A DNA stretch of 64,000 nucleotides, taken from positions 3,911,501-3,975,500 of the forward strand of contig NZ_JAPEMB010000001.1 of assembly GCF_026343125.1 (NCBI RefSeq), read 5' to 3'. This document shows, piece by piece, positions 1-8,362 of the stretch. The notes beneath the pieces were generated by a model. It worked only from the letters and a program-made list of their open reading frames with translations, searched no databases and was not told the origin of the DNA. This DNA comes from Streptomyces sp. NBC_00094 (GTDB taxonomy: Bacteria; Actinomycetota; Actinomycetes; Streptomycetales; Streptomycetaceae). The position numbers were made by a program, and so were the translations under genes. The number at the start of each line of letters is the position of its first letter. Within the stretch, counting starts at the first letter, position 1.

Positions 1-22
1 GCCGGTACGGCTGACCGGCTCG

Positions 23-1576
23 CTACGAGCCGGTCCGCGTGAAGGTGCCGAGACCTTCCTGGTCCAGGTACTCGACGCGGACGGTCTTCCCGTCCGGGGA
101 GAACGTGACGCCGGTCGGGCCGACGGCGTTCTCCCCGCGCGTCGCGAAGCTGAACGTGTCGCCGTCGTAGTGCGTGAGGCGGTACGTCTGGGGCTCCGGC
201 CCCAGCTTCAGCACCAGGCCGCCGCCCTCCTCGGTCACCGTCAGCCTGCCGAAGTAGTCGTTGGCGTACGTGCCGGCGTAGGCGTCGGCGGCCTTCGCGG
301 GGGTGGCGTCGGCGGGCACCTTCGCGTAGTCCGTCTCCGAACGGCCCGCGTCCTCCTGCTGCTGGTAGAGGCCGTCGACCAGCGGCAGCCAGTCCCGGCT
401 CGGCTCGCCGTCCTGCGCGGTGTCGAAGAAGTCGAGGGCGACGGTGTCCGCGACGCCGGCCGGCGCCCCGTTGGTGAGGACGACGATCCCGAGCTGCTCG
501 CCCGGCAGCATCGTGACGTTGGTGTGCGCGCCGAGCGCGAACGCGCCGGTGTGCGAGAGACGCAGCCGGCCCTCGTCGTCGTACGACACGTTCCAGCCGA
601 GGCCGTAGAAGCCGGTCCGGCCGGCCGGTGCGCGGGGCGGCGAGGCGACGGCCTCGGGGTGGTGGGTGAGGGTCAGGGCGTCCTCGTCGACGATCCGGCG
701 GCCGTCGAGCTCGCCGTTCGCCAGCTGGAGCCGCAGCCAGGTCGCCATGTCGCCGGCCGAGGAGCTGACGCCGCCGGCCGGTGACTGGGCGTCCGGGTCC
801 CGCACGTACCGCGGCTTCCAGCTGCCGTCGGACTCCTGGACGTGGCCGACGGCCCGGTCGGGGTTGGTGGCGAAGTCCTCGAAGCGGGAGCTGGTGTCGT
901 CCATCCCGGCGGGCTTGTACAGCGTGTCCTCGGCGAGCTTCTCCCACGGCACGCCCTCCCGCCCGGCGACGGCCTCGGCCGCCGCCGTGAGGCCGAAGTT
1001 GGTGTACGCGTAGCTCGCGCGGAACGGCGCCAGCGGCTCGTACCGCAGGTGGGACAGGATGTACGCCTGGTCGTAGCCGAGGTCCTCCAGGAGGTCTCCG
1101 GCGTGGTCGGGCAGGCCGCTGCGGTGCGAGAACAGGTCGGCGACCGTCACATGGGAGCTCACCCACGGGTCCTTCAGCCGGAACTCCGGCAGGTCGGGGG
1201 CGACGGGCCGCTGCCAGCCCTCGACGCCGACGGCCCCGGCGACGACGGTCGACGCGATCGGCTTCGACACCGAGGCCAGCTGGAAGACGGTGTCGGCGTC
1301 GACCTTGGCCGCCTTGCCCACCTCACGGACCCCGTACCCCTTCACGACGAGGACCCGGTCCTCGTACACGACGGCGACGGAGACGCCGGGGACGCCGGTG
1401 CGCTTCATCAGCTCCGTGACCGTGGCGTCGAGCCGGCCGACCGCCCGGTCCACGTCCGCCCGGTCGAGCACGGGAGGCGGCTGCGGCGGGGGCGGATCCG
1501 GGGTGGGCGAGGGGCTCGGCGCGGCACCCAACAGCGCCACGAGCCCCGCCGTGACCAACCAGCGGACGGTACTCAC
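23..1576 (-). CDS. Secreted serine hydrolase, beta-lactamase (class C/PBP-like) family
   Basis: A 517-residue protein with a short hydrophobic N-terminus (about residues 5-19) followed by a proline-rich stretch, which suggests export and a flexible linker. The class C beta-lactamase/DD-peptidase fold is shown by an SVSK catalytic tetrad (S102 to K105, nucleophile and general base), a YTN motif near residue 191 and an HTG near residue 345, in the right order. Members act on peptidoglycan-like peptides, esters or beta-lactams; the substrate cannot be read from sequence. The start is a GTG; a GGAGGG lies almost against it, so the true start is not certain. It converges on nothing nearby and is followed upstream by cobK, 45 bp away on the same strand. 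Confidence 0.88.
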   Translation of the reverse strand: MSTVRWLVTAGLVALLGAAPSPSPTPDPPPPQPPPVLDRADVDRAVGRLDATVTELMKRTGVPGVSVAVVYEDRVLVVKGYGVREVGKAAKVDADTVFQLASVSKPIASTVVAGAVGVEGWQRPVAPDLPEFRLKDPWVSSHVTVADLFSHRSGLPDHAGDLLEDLGYDQAYILSHLRYEPLAPFRASYAYTNFGLTAAAEAVAGREGVPWEKLAEDTLYKPAGMDDTSSRFEDFATNPDRAVGHVQESDGSWKPRYVRDPDAQSPAGGVSSSAGDMATWLRLQLANGELDGRRIVDEDALTLTHHPEAVASPPRAPAGRTGFYGLGWNVSYDDEGRLRLSHTGAFALGAHTNVTMLPGEQLGIVVLTNGAPAGVADTVALDFFDTAQDGEPSRDWLPLVDGLYQQQEDAGRSETDYAKVPADATPAKAADAYAGTYANDYFGRLTVTEEGGGLVLKLGPEPQTYRLTHYDGDTFSFATRGENAVGPTGVTFSPDGKTVRVEYLDQEGLGTFTRTGS

Positions 1577-1621
1577 CCCTCCATTGAACGCCGGGAGGAA
1601 TCCCCTGTCGCGCCAAGGCTT

Positions 1622-2350
1622 CTAGGACAGCGCCCAGGCGGCGGCCTCCTCCGGGGTCGCCGCCACCGGAACGCCCTCCGGGACCGGGGGGCGGCGGACG
1701 ACCACGACCGGGACGCCCGCCTCCCGGGCCGCGGTCAGTTTCGGGGCGGTCGCCGCGCCGCCGCTGTCCTTCGTCACCAGGACGTCGACGCGGTGGCGGT
1801 GCAGCAGCTCCCGTTCTCCTTCGAGCGTGAAGGGGCCGCGGTCGAGGAGGACTTCGGTGCGGGCCGGCATCGGGGCGTCCGGGGCGTCGACCGAGCGGAC
1901 CAGGAACCACTCGGGGCGGTCCGCGAAGGCCGCGAGGCCCAGGCGGCCCGTCGTCAGGAACACCCGGTCACCGAGGCCGTCCAGAGCCCCGGCGGCCTCC
2001 TGCAGGGAGGCCACGGAACGCCAGTCGTCGCCCGCTACCGGGACCCAGCCGGGACGGCGGAGCGCCAGCAGGGGAACATGGGCGGTGGCGGCCGCCCGGG
2101 CCGCGTTGAAGCTGATCCGCTCCGCGAAGGGATGGGTGGCGTCGATGACCGCGTCCACGCCGTGCTCGCGCACCCAGTCGACGAGCCCGTCGACACCGCC
2201 GAAGCCACCGATCCGCACCCCGCCCTCGGGCAGCCGCGGCGAGGCCACCCGCCCGGCGAGCGAACTCGTCACCCGCACGTCGGTGCCCGTGTGGAGCAGG
2301 CCGGCGAGGGTGCGGGCCTCGGTGGTCCCCCCGAGAATGAGTACGTGCAC
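1622..2350 (-). CDS. cobK: Precorrin-6A reductase
   Basis: CobK reduces the precorrin-6A (or cobalt-precorrin-6A) macrocycle with NADPH in corrin-ring synthesis. The 242-residue product has the family's N-terminal nucleotide-binding signature LILGGTTEA, the ATHPFAE motif near residue 75 and the C-terminal VTKDSGG motif. Its length is typical. The GTG start at 2350 is preceded by an AGAGG. The start lies only 15 bp from the start of cbiD on the other strand, so the two promoters must lie inside each other's coding sequence. With cbiD, cobM and cobL nearby the window holds the late ring-methylation steps of the cobalamin pathway. Confidence 0.93.
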   Translation of the reverse strand: MHVLILGGTTEARTLAGLLHTGTDVRVTSSLAGRVASPRLPEGGVRIGGFGGVDGLVDWVREHGVDAVIDATHPFAERISFNAARAAATAHVPLLALRRPGWVPVAGDDWRSVASLQEAAGALDGLGDRVFLTTGRLGLAAFADRPEWFLVRSVDAPDAPMPARTEVLLDRGPFTLEGERELLHRHRVDVLVTKDSGGAATAPKLTAAREAGVPVVVVRRPPVPEGVPVAATPEEAAAWALS

Positions 2351-2365
2351 AGGAGCCTCTTCGTG

Positions 2366-3490
2366 ATGTCGGGCGGCGGGCGCGAGGCCCAACTCAAGCA
2401 CACCGGTCTGCGCCCCGGATGGACGACCGGTGCCTGTGCGACGGCGGCGACGACCGCCGCGTACACGGCCCTGCTCACCGGCGAGTTCCCGGACCCGGTG
2501 ACGGTCACGCTGCCGAAGGGGCAGACGCCGGCGTTCGCGCTCACCGCCGAGTCCCTCGGCTCCGGTACGGCCATGGCGGCCGTCGTGAAGGACGCGGGCG
2601 ACGACCCCGACGTGACGCACGGCGCGGTGATCCGCTCGACCGTACGGCTCCTGCCGGCCGGCTCCGGCGTCGTCTTCCGGGCGGGCGAGGGCGTCGGCAC
2701 GGTCACCCTGCCCGGCCTCCCCCTGGACGTCGGCGAACCGGCGATCAACCCGGTGCCCCGGCAGCTGATGCGCGAGCACGTCGCCGCGGTCGCGGCCCGG
2801 CACGAGGCGCCGGGCGACGTGGAGATCACCGTCTCCATCGACAACGGCGCCGAGATCGCCCGCTCCACCTGGAACCCGCGCATCGGCATCCTCGGCGGTC
2901 TGTCGGTCCTCGGCACGACCGGCGTCGTCGTCCCGTACTCCTGCTCCGCCTGGATCGAATCCATCCGCCGGGGCGTGGACGTGGCCCGCGCGGGCGACCT
3001 CACGCACGTCGCGGGCTGCACCGGCTCGACCTCCGAGCGCACGGTCACCGAGCTCTACGACCTGCCGGAGATCGCCCTCCTCGACATGGGCGACTTCGCG
3101 GGCGCGGTCCTCAAGTACATCCGCCGCCACCCCGTGGACCGCCTCACCGTCTGCGGCGGCTTCGCCAAGCTCTCCAAGCTGGCCGCCGGACATCTGGACC
3201 TCCACTCGGCCCGCTCCCAGGTCGACAAGGCCTTCCTCGCCGACCTGGCCCGCACCGGCGGCGCCTCCGAGGCCCTCGCCGCCGAGATCGCCGACGCCAA
3301 CACGGGCCTCGCCGCGCTCCGCCTCTGCGAGGCCGCCGGCGTCCCCCTCGGCGACCTCGTCGCCGCCCGCGCCCGCGACGAGTCCCTCGCGGTCCTGCGC
3401 GGCGCGCCGGTCGCGGTGGACGTGATCTGCATCGACCGCGCGGGCATCGTCGTGGGCCGTTCGACGGTACGGGGCCCGGGCGGCGCGTAA
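2366..3490 (+). CDS. cbiD: Cobalt-precorrin-5B C1-methyltransferase
   Basis: CbiD methylates C1 of cobalt-precorrin-5B using S-adenosylmethionine. The 374-residue product opens with the family hallmark GWTTGACATAA (about residues 17-27) and contains the conserved GGLSVLGTTGVV and VCGGFAKLSKLAAGH segments. Length fits the family. Two starts are possible, GTG at 2363 or ATG at 2366, both served by AGGAG at 2351-2355; the ATG is listed. It diverges from cobK with almost no intergenic DNA. Its presence together with cobK, cobM and cobL is the mixed gene naming usual in actinomycetes. Confidence 0.93.
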   Translation: MSGGGREAQLKHTGLRPGWTTGACATAATTAAYTALLTGEFPDPVTVTLPKGQTPAFALTAESLGSGTAMAAVVKDAGDDPDVTHGAVIRSTVRLLPAGSGVVFRAGEGVGTVTLPGLPLDVGEPAINPVPRQLMREHVAAVAARHEAPGDVEITVSIDNGAEIARSTWNPRIGILGGLSVLGTTGVVVPYSCSAWIESIRRGVDVARAGDLTHVAGCTGSTSERTVTELYDLPEIALLDMGDFAGAVLKYIRRHPVDRLTVCGGFAKLSKLAAGHLDLHSARSQVDKAFLADLARTGGASEALAAEIADANTGLAALRLCEAAGVPLGDLVAARARDESLAVLRGAPVAVDVICIDRAGIVVGRSTVRGPGGA

Positions 3491-3532
3491 ATCGCCGCGA
3501 CAGCGCGCGGCCCCGCCATCGAGAATCCGACC

Positions 3533-4111
3533 ATGACCGACTTCTCGCACAAGCCCACGCTCACCGGTGGCCTGGTGGTCCTCCGCCCCGTCACGGAGGA
3601 CGACGTCCCCGCGCTGCTGCCGCTGTTCGAGGACGCGGAGGTGACCAGGCTGACCGGCTGCCACACGCGCTTCGACGAGCCGGCACTGCGGAAGTGGTAC
3701 GCCTCCCGGGGCGCACAGGACGACCGCCTCGACCTCGCCGTCGTGGAGCGCGCGACGGGCCGGGTCGTCGGCGAGGCCGTCCTCAACGAATGGGACGAGG
3801 ACAACGAGAGCTGTTCCTTCCGCATCGGCTTCGTCCCGGACGCGGTCGGGCGGGGCCTCGGCACGGAGGCGACCCGGCTGATCGTCGGCCACGGCTTCGA
3901 GGCCCTCGGCCTCTACCGCATCCATCTGGAGGTCTACGCCTTCAACCCCCGCGCCCGCCGCGCCTACGAGAAGGCGGGCTTCCGGGCGGAGGGCGTGCTG
4001 CGGGGCGCGCTGCTGTGGGAGGGCGAACGGGTCGACGCGACGGTGATGTCGATCCTGGCGCCGGAGTACCGGGCGGGCCGGACCCGGCGGGAATTGTCGG
4101 ACACCCCCTAG
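3533..4111 (+). CDS. GNAT-family N-acetyltransferase (RimJ/RimL type)
   Basis: A 192-residue acetyltransferase of the GNAT superfamily, which transfers an acetyl group from acetyl-CoA to an amine on a small molecule or protein. The RimJ/RimL-like fold is seen from GLVVLRPVTEDD at the N-terminus, the acetyl-CoA loop region VGRGLGTEATRL near residue 105, and the typical NPRARRAYEKAGFR near residue 142. The substrate is unknown. It starts 42 bp after cbiD. The last 13 residues (RAGRTRRELSDTP) and the TAG stop are encoded by DNA matching the end of the MITE-like element at 63714-63881, so the C-terminus appears to have been supplied by an insertion. Confidence 0.9.
   Translation: MTDFSHKPTLTGGLVVLRPVTEDDVPALLPLFEDAEVTRLTGCHTRFDEPALRKWYASRGAQDDRLDLAVVERATGRVVGEAVLNEWDEDNESCSFRIGFVPDAVGRGLGTEATRLIVGHGFEALGLYRIHLEVYAFNPRARRAYEKAGFRAEGVLRGALLWEGERVDATVMSILAPEYRAGRTRRELSDTP
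4071..4111. repeat. Diverged end of MITE-like element, forming the 3' end of the GNAT gene
   Basis: These 41 bp match 63841-63881, the right end of the complete element near the right edge, at 38 positions; the first 28 bp are identical. Both copies finish in CTAG, and here TAG is the stop codon of the acetyltransferase. No other part of the element is seen next to it, so this is a solitary end. Confidence 0.75.
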
Positions 4112-4136
4112 CGGACCCGCCCGCCGCCCCACCCGC

Positions 4137-4826
4137 TCAGGCGGCCGGGTAGCCGATCTCCCGTACGTCCTCCGCGAGGCCGTCGAGGTCCGTCTCCGGG
4201 TCGAGGGCCGGGTTGAGGGCCGCCACGATCTCCGGGGTCAGGGGGCGCAGGGCGAGGACGTGCCGTACGGCTTCGAGACCGACGGGGCGTTCGTAGTAGT
4301 CCGAGGCCCACTCCGCGTACGCCTCCGCCGAGCGGTCCGTGAGCAGGTGGAGGAGGCGGCCGGAGCCGTCCGGGTCCGGGTGACCGTCGAGGTCCGGGAA
4401 GGCGACCGGTCCCGTCCGCCAGGCCGTGTCCGCGGTCTCCCGCCAGAGGCAGGCGGTGGTCACGTGCACCCCGTCCTCGTCCGTGAACGCGGGCTCCGTC
4501 AGGTACTCCCGGAAGGCCTCCGGGACACCGTCGAGGACCCCGGGCCAGGTCCGGCCGTCCGCGAGCGGCCCGAAGGGGCTCAGCGGCGACTCGTGGTCGA
4601 AGACGCGCGCGTACGCCCCCGCCGGAGAGAGCACGATCGTGTACTCGCCGCCGGAGCCGTCCCGCATCGACGCCAGCTGCTCGGTCTCCGACCAGTGCGC
4701 GTCGAAGGAGTAGTACCGGCCCTCCCAGTCCGGGCTGAGGACGGCGTCCAGCATCGCGAGCCCCCGGGAGTGGTCGCGCAGTTCCTCGATACCCGGCAGC
4801 GCCCGGGCCACGTCGTCAACGGTCAT
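4137..4826 (-). CDS. Conserved hypothetical protein, cytoplasmic
   Basis: I do not recognise a named family. The 229-residue product is acidic and soluble, with no signal peptide or membrane segment. It begins MTVDDVARALPGIEELRDHSRGLAMLDAVLSP and is rich in Trp and Asp (YYSFDAHWSETEQLASMRDGSGGEY), a style seen in Streptomyces SMI1/immunity-like or YwqJ-like hypothetical proteins, but no diagnostic motif supports that. The ATG at 4826 is preferred over a longer GTG/ATG reading to 4907 because the upstream 27 codons look unlike the rest and run into the bL37 promoter area. It is divergent from bL37 and converges on the GNAT gene with 25 bp between stops. Confidence 0.7.
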   Translation of the reverse strand: MTVDDVARALPGIEELRDHSRGLAMLDAVLSPDWEGRYYSFDAHWSETEQLASMRDGSGGEYTIVLSPAGAYARVFDHESPLSPFGPLADGRTWPGVLDGVPEAFREYLTEPAFTDEDGVHVTTACLWRETADTAWRTGPVAFPDLDGHPDPDGSGRLLHLLTDRSAEAYAEWASDYYERPVGLEAVRHVLALRPLTPEIVAALNPALDPETDLDGLAEDVREIGYPAA

Positions 4827-4924
4827 AGGTCCATGACACCGCACGGTGCCGACAGCCGACATGCGGCCCCCCTGCCGCGAATCTACGCTTACCGGGACAT
4901 ACCCCACGAGCGAGAGGGAGTCCC

Positions 4925-4999
4925 ATGGCGAAGCGAGGCAACAAGCGTCGGGCCCGCAAGAAGAAGAACGCGAACCACGGCAAGCGGCCGAACGCCTGA
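4925..4999 (+). CDS. 50S ribosomal protein bL37
   Basis: A 24-residue, strongly basic peptide beginning MAKRGNKRRARKKKN and ending ANHGKRPNA. It closely matches the small actinobacterial large-subunit protein bL37, known from mycobacterial ribosome structures, where the same MAKRG start and ANHGKRPNA end occur. It sits in 23S rRNA and has no enzymatic role. A good GAGAGGGAG ribosome-binding site at 4910-4918 precedes the ATG. It is monocistronic and is closed by a very strong hairpin at 5003-5060. Such genes are often missed because of their size. Confidence 0.88.
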   Translation: MAKRGNKRRARKKKNANHGKRPNA

Positions 5000-5002
5000 G
5001 GC

Positions 5003-5060
5003 GGGACCACGCGCCGGGGCCCCGGGGATCGGACTCCCCGGGGCCCCGGCGCGTGGTCCC
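5003..5060. terminator. Very strong bidirectional hairpin terminator
   Basis: A perfect 26-bp stem (arms 5003-5028 and 5035-5060) with a 6-nt loop. It lies between bL37 and the convergent SGNH hydrolase gene and can serve both strands. There is no T-run, as is common in Streptomyces. Confidence 0.88.
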
Positions 5061-5078
5061 GGGTTCCGGGCCCGGGGT

Positions 5079-6332
5079 TCAGAGGGAGTCGAGGTCGACG
5101 GCCTCCGCCATCGCCCGGTAGCCGGCCGCGTTCGGGTGGAGACCGTCGCCGCTGTCGTACTCCGGACGCAGATGGTCGCCGTCCGCGACGGCGCGGTCGA
5201 AGTCGGCGACCGCGTCGTACTCGCCGCTCGTGCGGATCCAGTGGTTGACCTCGTCCCGGACCCGTTCGGGGTCGTACGTCCCCACGACGAAGGGCGGCGA
5301 GGGGAAGGGCGGGATCGTGGCGCCGACGATCCGCAGCCCGGCCCCGTGCGCCGTGCGGATCAGGATCCGGTACCCCTCGATGAGTTCGGCGGCCGTGACC
5401 CGCCGGTTCGGCCGGGTGCAGCGGGTCTCCTGGGTGGTGCCCATCAGGATGTCGTTGGTGCCTTCGAGGACGATGACCGTGCCGGCCCGGGGCTGGCCGA
5501 GGACGTCGCGCGCGAACCGGTCGACGGCCTTCTCCCCGTAGCAGGCGGAGTCGCTCAGGACCCGGTTGCCGCCGATGCCGAGGTTGAGGACCGGGCGGGG
5601 GTCGCCGGACGCGGCGAGGCGGTCGGCGAGCCGGTCGGGGTAGCGGTCGTCGGCCCCGGGCGTGGCCCCGAAGCCGTCCGTGAGGGAGTCGCCGAACGTG
5701 ACGACCCCCCTGGGTCCGGGCCGCGCGGCCACCTCGACGCCCTCCAGGACGTACCAGGGCGGAGTCCGCTCCGTGTACGCGCCGGGGTCCTCGTCGGCGC
5801 GGTGGTCGCCGCTCGCGCGGTACGAGTCGCCGAGCGCGTACTGGTGGAAGGTGACCGGGCCCGTGGGGCCCTCGAAGTACAGGGTGACGGCGACCCGCCG
5901 CTGGATCCGCACGGCCATCGGGACCGGGTCGCTGACGACCTTCCCGCCGGCCGGGACGGTGACCGAGCGGGCACCGCCGAAGGTCACGTGGCGGACCGTG
6001 CCGGGCACGAGCGCGGCACCGTCGCCGGCGCGGGCGACGGTGGCGCCGGTGAGCCGCAGCGGCGTGCTCCCGTACGCGTGGGAGAGCCGGATCCGCAGCT
6101 CGGGGCCGGTGGCGGTGACCCGGACGACCTGGCGCACGGAGTGGCCGTCGAAGCCCTTCTCCGACCAGGTCGGATAGAACTTCGAGGTGGGCCGCTGGAC
6201 GGCGGCCGTCCACGCGCCGGTCCAGGGACCGCCGACCGGCCCGGCGTCCCCGACGGCGGAGGCGGGGACGGCCAGCAGGACGAGGGCGAGGGCGGCGACC
6301 GGGAGCCTGCGCGAGGACGGCATGCGGATCAT
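5079..6332 (-). CDS. Secreted SGNH/GDSL-family hydrolase
   Basis: A 417-residue exported esterase/lipase-like enzyme. A signal peptide (residues 1-27, ending near ASA) is followed by a jelly-roll-like N-terminal domain and a C-terminal SGNH domain. The four blocks are present: GDSLTDG with nucleophile S216, GIGGN near 253-256, GTND at 291-294 and DGLHPN near residue 395 with the catalytic Asp and His. The natural ester or glycan substrate is unknown. The ATG at 6332 is used; ATG 6323 is equally possible and gives a cleaner signal peptide. It lies 13 bp downstream of cobM on the same strand, so it may be read through from the cob genes, and ends at the 5003-5060 terminator. Confidence 0.9.
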   Translation of the reverse strand: MIRMPSSRRLPVAALALVLLAVPASAVGDAGPVGGPWTGAWTAAVQRPTSKFYPTWSEKGFDGHSVRQVVRVTATGPELRIRLSHAYGSTPLRLTGATVARAGDGAALVPGTVRHVTFGGARSVTVPAGGKVVSDPVPMAVRIQRRVAVTLYFEGPTGPVTFHQYALGDSYRASGDHRADEDPGAYTERTPPWYVLEGVEVAARPGPRGVVTFGDSLTDGFGATPGADDRYPDRLADRLAASGDPRPVLNLGIGGNRVLSDSACYGEKAVDRFARDVLGQPRAGTVIVLEGTNDILMGTTQETRCTRPNRRVTAAELIEGYRILIRTAHGAGLRIVGATIPPFPSPPFVVGTYDPERVRDEVNHWIRTSGEYDAVADFDRAVADGDHLRPEYDSGDGLHPNAAGYRAMAEAVDLDSL

Positions 6333-6345
6333 TCTCGGCGGCTCG

Positions 6346-7095
6346 TCAGCAGACGTGCCGGTCCCGCGCCGGGTCGTAGAGGTGGCTGTCGCGGAACTCC
6401 GAGGCCGCGAGGGTGCGGCCGACCAGGATCACCGCCGTCTTGGTGATGCCGGCCGTCTTCATCTGGTCCGCGATGTCCTCCAGCGTGCCCCGCAGGACGA
6501 TCTCGTCGGGGCGGCTGGCCATCGCCACGACGGCGGCCGGGCAGTCGACGCCGTAGTGCGGGACGAGCTCGCCGACGACCCGGTCGACGTACCGGGCGGC
6601 GAGGTGGAGGACGAGCAGGGCGCCGCTGCGGCCGAGCGTCGCGAGGTCCTCGCCCTCGGGCATCGGGGTGGCCTGCTGGGCGATCCGGGTGAGGATCACC
6701 GTCTGGCCGACGGTGGGAACGGTCAGCTCCCGCTTGAGCGCGGCCGCCGCAGCCGCGAACGCGGGGACGCCCGGCACGACCTCGTACGGGATCTCCAGGG
6801 CGTCGAGCCGCCGCATCTGCTCCGCCACCGCGCTGAAGACCGACGGGTCCCCGGAGTGCAGCCGCGCCACGTCGTGGCCGGCCTCGTGCGCGCGGGCGAT
6901 CTCGTCGACGATCCGGTCCAGGTCGAGCTGGGCGGTGTCGACGAGCGTGGCGTCCGGCGGGCACTCGGCGAGCAGCTCGGTGGGGACGAGGGAGCCGGCG
7001 TAGAGGCAGACCCCGCACTTCGCGAGGGTCCGCGCGCCGCGCACGGTGATGAGGTCGGCCGCGCCGGGGCCCGCGCCGATGAAGTAGACGGTCAT
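6346..7095 (-). CDS. cobM: Precorrin-4 C11-methyltransferase
   Basis: CobM (CbiF in the anaerobic route) transfers a methyl group from S-adenosylmethionine to C11 of precorrin-4. The 249-residue protein has the tetrapyrrole methylase opening VYFIGAGPGAADLITVRGA, the LHSGDPSVFSAVAEQ block near residue 85 and the EVVPGVPAFAAAAA block near residue 108, which are typical of this subfamily. Its ATG overlaps the stop of cobL by four bases (ATGA), so translation is probably coupled. Confidence 0.94.
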   Translation of the reverse strand: MTVYFIGAGPGAADLITVRGARTLAKCGVCLYAGSLVPTELLAECPPDATLVDTAQLDLDRIVDEIARAHEAGHDVARLHSGDPSVFSAVAEQMRRLDALEIPYEVVPGVPAFAAAAAALKRELTVPTVGQTVILTRIAQQATPMPEGEDLATLGRSGALLVLHLAARYVDRVVGELVPHYGVDCPAAVVAMASRPDEIVLRGTLEDIADQMKTAGITKTAVILVGRTLAASEFRDSHLYDPARDRHVC

Positions 7096-8330
7096 GCGGA
7101 TCGATCTCCTGGATCTGCTGTTTTCGTTACGGACCACTGCGTGACCGGCATCGCCTGGCGCCAGCCCGTGAACCCGCCCACCGGGACGGCCGCGGCGACG
7201 GCGAGCCGGACGAGTTCGCCGCCGTGCCGGCGGTAGCGGTCGGCGAGCAGCGCCTCGGACTCCAGCGTCACGGTGTTGGCGACGAGCCGGCCGCCGGCCG
7301 GGAGCGCGTCCCAGCAGGCGTCGAGCAGGCCGGGGACGGTGAGCCCGCCGCCGATGAAGACGGCGTCGGGGGTGGGGAGGCCGGTGAGCGCCGCGGGGGC
7401 CGGTCCGGTGACGACGCGCAGGGCGGGGACGCCGAGGGTGTCCGCGTTGCGGGTGATGCGCGCGGCCCTCTCCGGGGACTTCTCCACCGCGATCGCCCGG
7501 CACGCGCGGTGGGTCCGCATCCATTCGATGCCGATGGAGCCGGAGCCGCCGCCGATGTCCCAGAGCAGTTCGCCGGGGGCGGGCGCCAGCGCGGCGAGCG
7601 TGGCGGCGCGGACGTACCGCTTCGTGAGCTGCCCGTCGTGCTCGTACGCCTCGTCGGGCAGTCCGGGCGTGGCACCGAGCCGGAGCGTGCCCGGGTCGCG
7701 TACGCAGTCGAGCGCGAGGACGTGGAGGGCGTCGGTCCGCTCGTACGGCCAGTCCGCGGCGGTGGCGTCGAGGAGCCGTTCGCCGGGGCCGCCCAGCTGT
7801 TCCAGGACCCGGACGCGGGTGGCGCCCCAGCCGGTGCGGCGCAGCAGCGCGGCGACCTCGGCGGAGGTGTCGGGGCCTTCGCCGAGGACGAGGAGCCGGC
7901 GCCCGGGGTGGAGGGCGGCGGAGAGCGCGGCGAGCGGCCTGGCGACGAGGGAGACGGTCTCGACGGCCTCCAGGGGCCAGCCGAGGCGGGCGCAGGCGTA
8001 CGAGACGGAGGACGGGTGCGGGTGGATCCGGAGGCGGTCGGCGCCGACGGCCTCGGCGAGGGTGCGGCCGATCCCGTAGAAGGAGGGGTCCCCGCTGGCG
8101 AGGACGGCGACCGCGCGGCCCTCGTGGGCGGCGAGCAGTCCGGGGACGGCGGGCCGGAGGGGGGAGGGCCAGGCGATCCGCTCGCCGGGGCACTCTCCGG
8201 CGGGGACGAGGTCGAGCTGGCGGGGGGCGCCGATGAGGACCTCGGCGGCGTGCAGCACGCGGCGGGAGCTCTCGGGGAGCCCGTCCCAGCCGTCCGCGCC
8301 GATTCCGACGACCGATATCGCAGCGTTCAC
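7092..8330 (-). CDS. cobL: Precorrin-6Y C5,15-methyltransferase (decarboxylating), CbiE-CbiT fusion
   Basis: CobL methylates C5 and C15 of precorrin-6B/6Y and removes the acetate carboxyl at C12. The 412-residue protein has the expected two parts: an N-terminal tetrapyrrole methylase (CbiE-like, residues about 1-205, opening ISVVGIGADGWDGL) and a C-terminal Rossmann methyltransferase (CbiT-like, residues about 220-400) with the SAM-binding motif DIGGGSGSIGIEW near residue 250. It overlaps cobM by 4 bp and follows a 46-residue membrane-protein gene on the same strand. No cobalamin riboswitch was recognised upstream. Confidence 0.94.
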   Translation of the reverse strand: MNAAISVVGIGADGWDGLPESSRRVLHAAEVLIGAPRQLDLVPAGECPGERIAWPSPLRPAVPGLLAAHEGRAVAVLASGDPSFYGIGRTLAEAVGADRLRIHPHPSSVSYACARLGWPLEAVETVSLVARPLAALSAALHPGRRLLVLGEGPDTSAEVAALLRRTGWGATRVRVLEQLGGPGERLLDATAADWPYERTDALHVLALDCVRDPGTLRLGATPGLPDEAYEHDGQLTKRYVRAATLAALAPAPGELLWDIGGGSGSIGIEWMRTHRACRAIAVEKSPERAARITRNADTLGVPALRVVTGPAPAALTGLPTPDAVFIGGGLTVPGLLDACWDALPAGGRLVANTVTLESEALLADRYRRHGGELVRLAVAAAVPVGGFTGWRQAMPVTQWSVTKTADPGDRSA

Positions 8331-8362
8331 GTCGGGGACTCTACGTGAGCCCTCCGCGCGCC

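Noticed and set aside
842-3490. Very long open frames on the opposite or other frames (for example antisense to the serine hydrolase, the toxin genes and aspS)
   Set aside because: They follow from high GC in codon position 3, are Arg/Gly/Ala/Pro-rich and resemble no protein family.
7100-8340. Cobalamin riboswitch near the cob genes
   Set aside because: No adenosylcobalamin-box or long structured leader was recognised; the intergenic gaps are only 10-35 bp.
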